Source of the DNA: Bifiguratus adelaidae
Taxonomy: Eukaryota > Mucoromycota > Endogonomycetes > Endogonales
Direction: 5' to 3'
NCBI GenBank assembly: GCA_002261195.1
Contig: MVBO01000194.1
Span: forward strand, 1 to 22,510
DNA length: 22,510 nt
This document shows positions 17,130 through 22,510 of this stretch, piece after piece. The stretch's first letter is position 1, and each line of letters opens with the position of its first letter. The translations under genes and the position numbers were made by a program. A model generated the notes under the pieces. It saw only the letters and a list, made by a program, of their open reading frames with translations, did not search any database and had not been told where the DNA came from.

Positions 17130-19471
17130 TTAACCGACGCTGACATCATAGTCCCATCCTTCGAATCCGGCTTTGCCGTCCTCAAACATGTCAGATAGAC
17201 GATTATTGAGACCACCAAATACTTTTTGTAATCGATAGCGTGTGGCCAGGTTCAGACGACGTTCAGACACTGTGTTTGCAAAGTTGGTCGCTGGTGGAGT
17301 AGGAGGCTCGTGCGGCTTTTCATGATGGGCGTACAAGGCCGAGGAGATAACGGACGACATGCCAGCGCGCTTACTAGCCACCTCTGCTTGAGTGGCTTGA
17401 TGTTCTTGCTCCTTTGCTTCCATGGCCATGGCGGGTACAAGGTGTGGGCCATGACCATGGGGCAGACGCAGATTGTCGCCCATATGATGAAGAACTTTAG
17501 CTGCAGCTGACAATCCGGAACCCATGGCATTGTCGCCAAATACACATGAGCCGGTAATGATAATTTTCTCCTTGCCGTCTAGAGAGGTATCAAGCATTCC
17601 GCGATGGGTATGATGATCATGTTGATCCTGTACAGAATGTAGGGGTGCCCGTGGTCGGCCGCCTTTCGAACGTGATGATTGTTGAGCTATCAATAGATTG
17701 CCGTCATCGTCACTGCCAAATACCGTTTCATCGATGCCGAGAAAAAGTGATATCGTCTGAAAGCTTCGCGAGGCATTTGCAACAACGTCTTCCGCTCGAA
17801 GTATTAGCATTTGCGATGGATGGAAATGCTGCAAGAAAGGTTCTAGCTGATTCATATACATGCCACGGGCAAGGGAGTCGAAAACGTGAGGAGAGTCGAC
17901 ACCTGACGGCGAGTCAGCAAACTTTTGATGTTTCTCGCGCAATTGCTACTTACTTCTACGATCAAGACTGCCATCTAACGGTATCTTCATATTCCAGGAA
18001 GCTTTGCAGCGATAGTCGTTAGCTTGCGATAAAAAAAACCTATGTGAGAATGCTTACCTCGAATCTCGCTTCCCTGGTGGCACTGCACAAATCCTGCCCA
18101 GCCAGTCTGAGTACTTGTATGTCCGCATCGTCGCAGGATCTGTAATTCCACGTCCATAAACGTCTCAAATGACAAGCCGGATGTTGCGTGACCAGCCCTC
18201 AAATATTGTGCAAACGCGCGATCAATGGGATCCCGGAGGAGAAAGATGAGCTACAGACGCAAATGAGATCAGGTGCACGATAATGACTACTTGCCGACCT
18301 ACCTTCATATCCGGTAATATTTCCTTGATACGCTTGGCGGTCAGATGAGATCCATACAGGTAGTTAGGAGCATGATCTCCAACGAGAACTTCTGTTCGAT
18401 CACTTCCGCCTTTATGACTTTGTAGAGAGCTAGTCGAGCCCTTCTTAGTACCCTTGCCACGCAGGCGATCAACAAGGTCTGCAGGAAGCGGATTGTACTC
18501 GTTGAGGAAGCTCTCCAGGCTCTTGGAAGCATCATAGGTATCCGAATCGAACACGCGGGACCTTCTTGGCTCTGCTTCAAGCTGCAGGTGTTGCTTTCCA
18601 CTTCGACCAGGGTCTATTATTTGCGGGTGCTTCAATAGTGTCTCATAGACGAATTCGCTGCCGGAAAGCTCTCCGCCAGCAATCATGAAGGATGGAATAA
18701 TCTTGGCACAAGGTTGACCAGGCTCAACATTGGCGCAATTAGGCGGGTAGTATACTAACAATGGGTCAGTATCTATGCTCCAAGCCTCATAGAGGCGTCA
18801 AACTTACAACGTGTGCCACCAGCACTAAAGAAATATCCCTTGGCACTTTGTTCCGCAAGCTTGTGACTTGGAAACAGCAATCCGCGTCCACGAGAACGTC
18901 TCCCGTAAAATGGCTGAAATACTGTTTCGTCGCTGTCTGCATCGCGCGGTGGAAAGTGCAATAGTGGTCTGATGTGTACAATGAAGGTGAGCATGATAGA
19001 AACAAAACAGGTAAACAGAAATATGCGTAATCGTGGATGGCGTAATATGCTGGAATGATGTCTGGACGGATTAGCATGCGGAATGGCTACCGCAAAGGGG
19101 TCCAAGCATAAATAGTAGAGTGTTTTTAGAGGCGACTTTACTGAAGAAACGGCTTGAATGGAATCATCGTAGGATGGAGGATGGTATTTCGAAGGTTGAG
19201 TGTCGGCACGAGTGCCATGGTTGGATGCAGATGAGGATGGTGACGAAGATTTTGTGCGTGATCGTGGCGTTGAGCTGACCACATCACATGTGTCGTTGGG
19301 TGCTCCATGTGCGTCGAAATCATTTGTCGCCGTTCCAACGCTCAGCTGGTGCAGCAGTTTGTCTAACGAATCCCTTTCATGGGCATGCGAAGACTGTGAT
19401 CCAGTCCCATCAACCACTTGCTCCACAGAAGGCAAGCGATTAGGGTAAGGAGATGGTGAGGATATCGTCAT
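17130..19471 (-). CDS. Type II membrane sulfotransferase-like protein with atypical cofactor loop
   Basis: Resembles PAPS-dependent carbohydrate sulfotransferases of the Golgi. Exons on the minus strand: 19471-18808, 18754-18303, 18250-18058, 18001-17954, 17902-17130. They give 709 residues. A long Ser-rich cytosolic N-terminus contains a PPSY motif (98-101). A signal anchor lies at about 148-167. The 5'-phosphosulfate loop region at 244-259 reads MIAGGELSGSEFVYETLLKH. The 3'-phosphate motif is LIFLLRDPIDRAFAQYL (373-389). Later landmarks are LARGMYMNQLEPFLQHFHPSQ and a C-terminal FGGLNNRLSDMF with GWDYD. The usual loop lysine is absent (leucine in my alignment) and the serine of the R-x-P-x-x-R-x-x-S motif is alanine. 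About 130 His- and Gln-rich residues separate the last two landmarks. The fold is well supported; activity is uncertain. Confidence 0.82.
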
Positions 19472-19774
19472 CCTCAATGTCTATACTCTATAGTGCAAAA
19501 CATAAACACTCTGGAAGCATCGCGAAGGGAGTAAGGCCGTTTCGTTGGCTGCGTTGCACAGGTAGAATTTCTATTTGTTGAGGGTGGGTTGCGAGTGAGA
19601 GTAGTGTTGCGACGGGCACGCTGACCAACGAACGACCTGACGCTCTCTTGAAGATAAAGGTGTGACGCAGAGTATCAGAGTGACAACAGGAACAGTCACC
19701 CTCGGTATCTTCAGGGGAACGCGGACGTGTCAAGACTCGCACAAAAACACAAGTCACAACATTTCAGCCGAGCA
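19472..19774. promoter_or_regulatory. Divergent intergenic region, sulfotransferase and TBC gene
   Basis: 303 bp between start codons on opposite strands, so it must hold both promoters. I see no clear TATA box and no coding region or repeat. Confidence 0.5.
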
Positions 19775-22510
19775 ATGTCGAAGCCTAAAGAAGAGGACGG
19801 CGTACCCACATTAGGTGGTCTTCCATCCCAGAGGTTTACTCTACCTACACCTATAGACGTTACCATCAACCCATTCTGGGAGACGCTACAACACAATGCT
19901 CATTTTCTTTTGCAACGGGAGAAGAAGAGTTCAAACATGGTTCTCAAGAGCGTTATCGGCACGTTTCAAAACATGTAGGTGCTTGGAATGGTGCATGCTT
20001 GAGTTGAAGGGAAGAGCTTAGCATTGAAACTTGTTCAGGTTTGACCAAAGACAGCCGCCGTTCCGCATCCTCTTTCGGCGAGATAGAACGCAAACCAGAT
20101 ATCTTCAGATCGCTGTAGCAGATACACAAAAGCAGGCCGAAGCGCTCTGGGCCTGGATCGATGGTAACGAAGCAATTTAACAGATATCGGATCTTTATCT
20201 CATTTTTCTCGACCTTTTAGCCAATCTCTTACCGCAAGTATCTGATCTGGAGGATCCTCTGGATAGAGAGGACTGGATTGCAACCAAAATCAATGCCATT
20301 GTTACCAAGACAGACGTAGAGAGTGATGAAATCTCCTCGGATGAGAAAGTCAGAGCGGCATCTAGAAGTTTCAGAGCCATCTTTGATCTCGATAACTCGG
20401 AACGACTGGTGAATTGTAAGCTTAAATTCACATTGAAAGGATTGTGCCTGTGTGCTGACGTTTGGTTTCCATAGTCTATTCTTGCGCCTACCATTCACGC
20501 ATATTATCTCAAGGCTGGCTTTATATCTCCGAGAACTATCTCGGTTTCTATTCCTACATCCTCGGTACAGAACACAAGATTCTCATTGAATTGAAAAACA
20601 TACAAGATCTTCGTAAAGAAAAGAGCAAGGGCGGGTTCGTTGATGACGGTATACGCATTGTTCTTAAGGATGGTAAGGAGGTAAGCCACCCGGTTTCATC
20701 TCATTGGAGCTGTCATAACCAATACGCTTTGCAGTATTTCTTCTCAAATCTCTTCAAACGCAATGAAGTAAGTCAATGGCAAAGTAGGGTTCAAGGGTCT
20801 CATCACTTGTGCACAGACCTATGAGCTTCTTATACAACTCACTTCCCTGGCGATGCAAAGGCTTCTCAAAAACGCTGCATTAGAGTCGTCACCAGGCCAG
20901 TCAACAGCACTGTACGCTCTTGATCCTGACGGTACAACCTCGACATCCTCCATCTCATCCATAGAGAATCAAATGTCAAGCACTAGTTTGACCCCGAGTC
21001 AAAGCGCGCGTCAGCTAATGCAACCGCTGAAACAAAACCTGGCAGCCCAGAAACGAGATTTGACCTTCCGTTCAAGGCTTCGGTTACCAGACAGCGAGCA
21101 TCTCATGCAAGAAATCAATGCCATCCTGTACCAATCGGATACAGATGCTCCAGACGGCATTCGTGAAGACCAACCTTATGTCGGGAAGCTATCGATATCA
21201 GATGCGTTTCTGGTGTTTGAGACCAACGCTCGAGCTGCAAATCCCTGTTCGATTGTCCTTCCATTGTACGCTATACGACGCGTTGAGCGACTGAACTCAA
21301 AGCCTAGCGTTTACGCGCTCGCCATACTGACCTGGCATCAGATGCGGTTAGTTTTTCATTTGTCATCGAGCAAGCAACAATGTGAGGCCATATGTGACGC
21401 ACTAAAGGAGAACTTAAAGGGGCAGGTCGCCCATATGAAGAGCTTGAGGGGATTTTTGGGGACGCTTGCCTCTGAAGCAATCCTGACGGATAAAGGTCCA
21501 AATGATGAGCAAACGACTCTGCGATGGCAACAGGTACAGCAAGGCCTCGGCCGCGATTTCGGTTACCCTGGTGACGCCAAGAAGCTCAAAGATCGAAGTA
21601 AGATGAAACTGTGGAAGCAATACTTTGAAGGTGAGTTTGAGAGATCGCATGGAGGAAGGATATATCTTATGCAAATTCCTCTTCGACAGAGCACGGCCGC
21701 AATTTCACAATCATCAAAGAGACAACCTTTTCCAAGCTTGTTCGGGTCGGCTTACCCAACAGTCTGCGTGGCGAATTGTGGGAGACCTGCTCAGGCGGTT
21801 TATACCTTCGATACATGAATCACGGTTTGTATAGTACTCTACACGAGCAAAATCAAGGCAAACAAAGTCTCAGTACGGAAGAAATTGAGAAGGACTTGAA
21901 TAGGTTGGTTTTCCATTGACCATTGTCCGACAAGGGACTCAGAATACGCTGTTTTAGATCTCTACCGGAATACGCGGCATTTCAGACTCCTGAAGGCATC
22001 GACAAGCTTCGGCGCGTTCTAACTGCGTATTCATGGAAAGATCCGGAACTAGGATATTGTCAAGCCATGAACATTGTGGCTTCCGCGATCTTGATGTGAG
22101 TAAGCCCACTCTATTATTACATATGATCCCAAACGAGTGTCCTAGCTACATGAGCGAGGAACAAGCCTTCTGGACACTCAGCATCCTATGTGACCGTATG
22201 CTTCCTGGCTACTACAGGTATGCGCCTTTCATCACGCTATTTACCGCATGCTGTTAACACCAGAAATTTCCAGCACGTCCATGTATGGCGCTCTGCTTGA
22301 TCAACTTATCTTCGAGAATTTTGTCGAAAAGACGATACCAATTCTGCATGAGCACTTCAAAAAGAATGACATTCAGCTTTCTGTAGCTTGTCTGCCATGG
22401 TTTCTGAGTTTGTACATCAACTCGATGCCCTTGCTGTTTGCTTACAGAGTGCTTGACTGCTTCTTTATGGAAGGGCCCAAGGTCCTTTTTCAAATTGGGT
22501 AAGCGCCACG
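19775..22510 (+). CDS. RabGAP of the TBC1D8/TBC1D9 type (GRAM-GRAM-TBC), truncated by the window edge
   Basis: Rab GTPase-activating protein. Exons 19775-19974, 20039-20163, 20221-20415, 20475-20680, 20735-20767 (33 nt), 20817-21630, 21690-21903, 21958-22095, 22146-22217, 22274-22498; a donor GTAAGC opens the next intron at the edge. This gives 740 residues plus two bases. The first GRAM domain is at about 155-270 ([36 protein letters not shown]). The second is in the large exon ([19 protein letters not shown]). The TBC domain begins at [15 protein letters not shown]. It keeps the catalytic arginine motif (IEKDLNR) and has YCQAMNIV, the form of the glutamine motif found in TBC1D8/9, then [18 protein letters not shown]. 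Animal relatives have a C-terminal EF-hand, which would lie outside the window. The intron after exon 7 has a weak donor (GTTGGT). Confidence 0.92.

Overview
The window is nuclear DNA of a fungus. It carries Uso1/p115, a fungal-style bZIP factor, Sba1/p23, a Nug1-type nucleolar GTPase, Rrp46, eIF2-beta, Tho1/SARNP, Sec62 and a TBC1D8/9-like RabGAP. The coding exons are split by 45 complete short introns, mostly about 45-110 nt, with GTAAGT/GTATGT-like donors and, in several, CTAAC/CTGAC-like branch sites. Small introns, very short intergenic gaps and the bZIP basic region (NKISARNFR) suit a basidiomycete or an early-diverging fungus. The sequence alone does not let me choose. No bacterial, viral, CRISPR or transposon signature was seen, and no tRNA or rRNA was recognised.

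Layout. 1-576: no supportable gene. 577-3572 (+): Uso1/p115, 12 exons, with a very short coiled coil. 3660-5675 (-): 671-residue bZIP factor. 5676-8138: the loosest part of the window, a bZIP promoter region plus a decayed cupin gene (6782-7508, -). 8139-9286 (+): a tandem pair of small, unrecognised single-pass membrane proteins, each with two PPxY motifs and each behind the same duplicated promoter module. 9429-10283 (+): p23 co-chaperone. 10450-12027 (-) and 12061-12857 (+): Nug1-like GTPase and Rrp46, divergent, with 33 bp between start codons. 12943-14217 (-): eIF2-beta. 14300-15301 (-): Tho1/SARNP. 15352-16200 (-): an unassigned beta-propeller, divergent by 17 bp from Sec62 (16218-17044, +). 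17130-19471 (-): a type II membrane sulfotransferase with an altered cofactor loop. 19775-22510 (+): a GRAM-GRAM-TBC RabGAP that runs off the right edge.

The housekeeping genes form a compact block whose products act in secretion (Uso1, Sec62, RabGAP, Golgi-type sulfotransferase) and in RNA and ribosome biology (Nug1, Rrp46, Tho1, eIF2-beta). No operon-like co-function is implied. All exon models were built by eye from reading-frame continuity, splice consensus and family motifs. For each of the nine complete or partial spliced models the exon phases close, and the complete models sum to a multiple of three.

The most unusual items are the duplicated PPxY membrane proteins with their duplicated promoter, the broken cupin gene, three GC-AG introns in three neighbouring genes, the very short divergent intergenic gaps, and the sulfotransferase with a leucine where the catalytic P-loop lysine should be.
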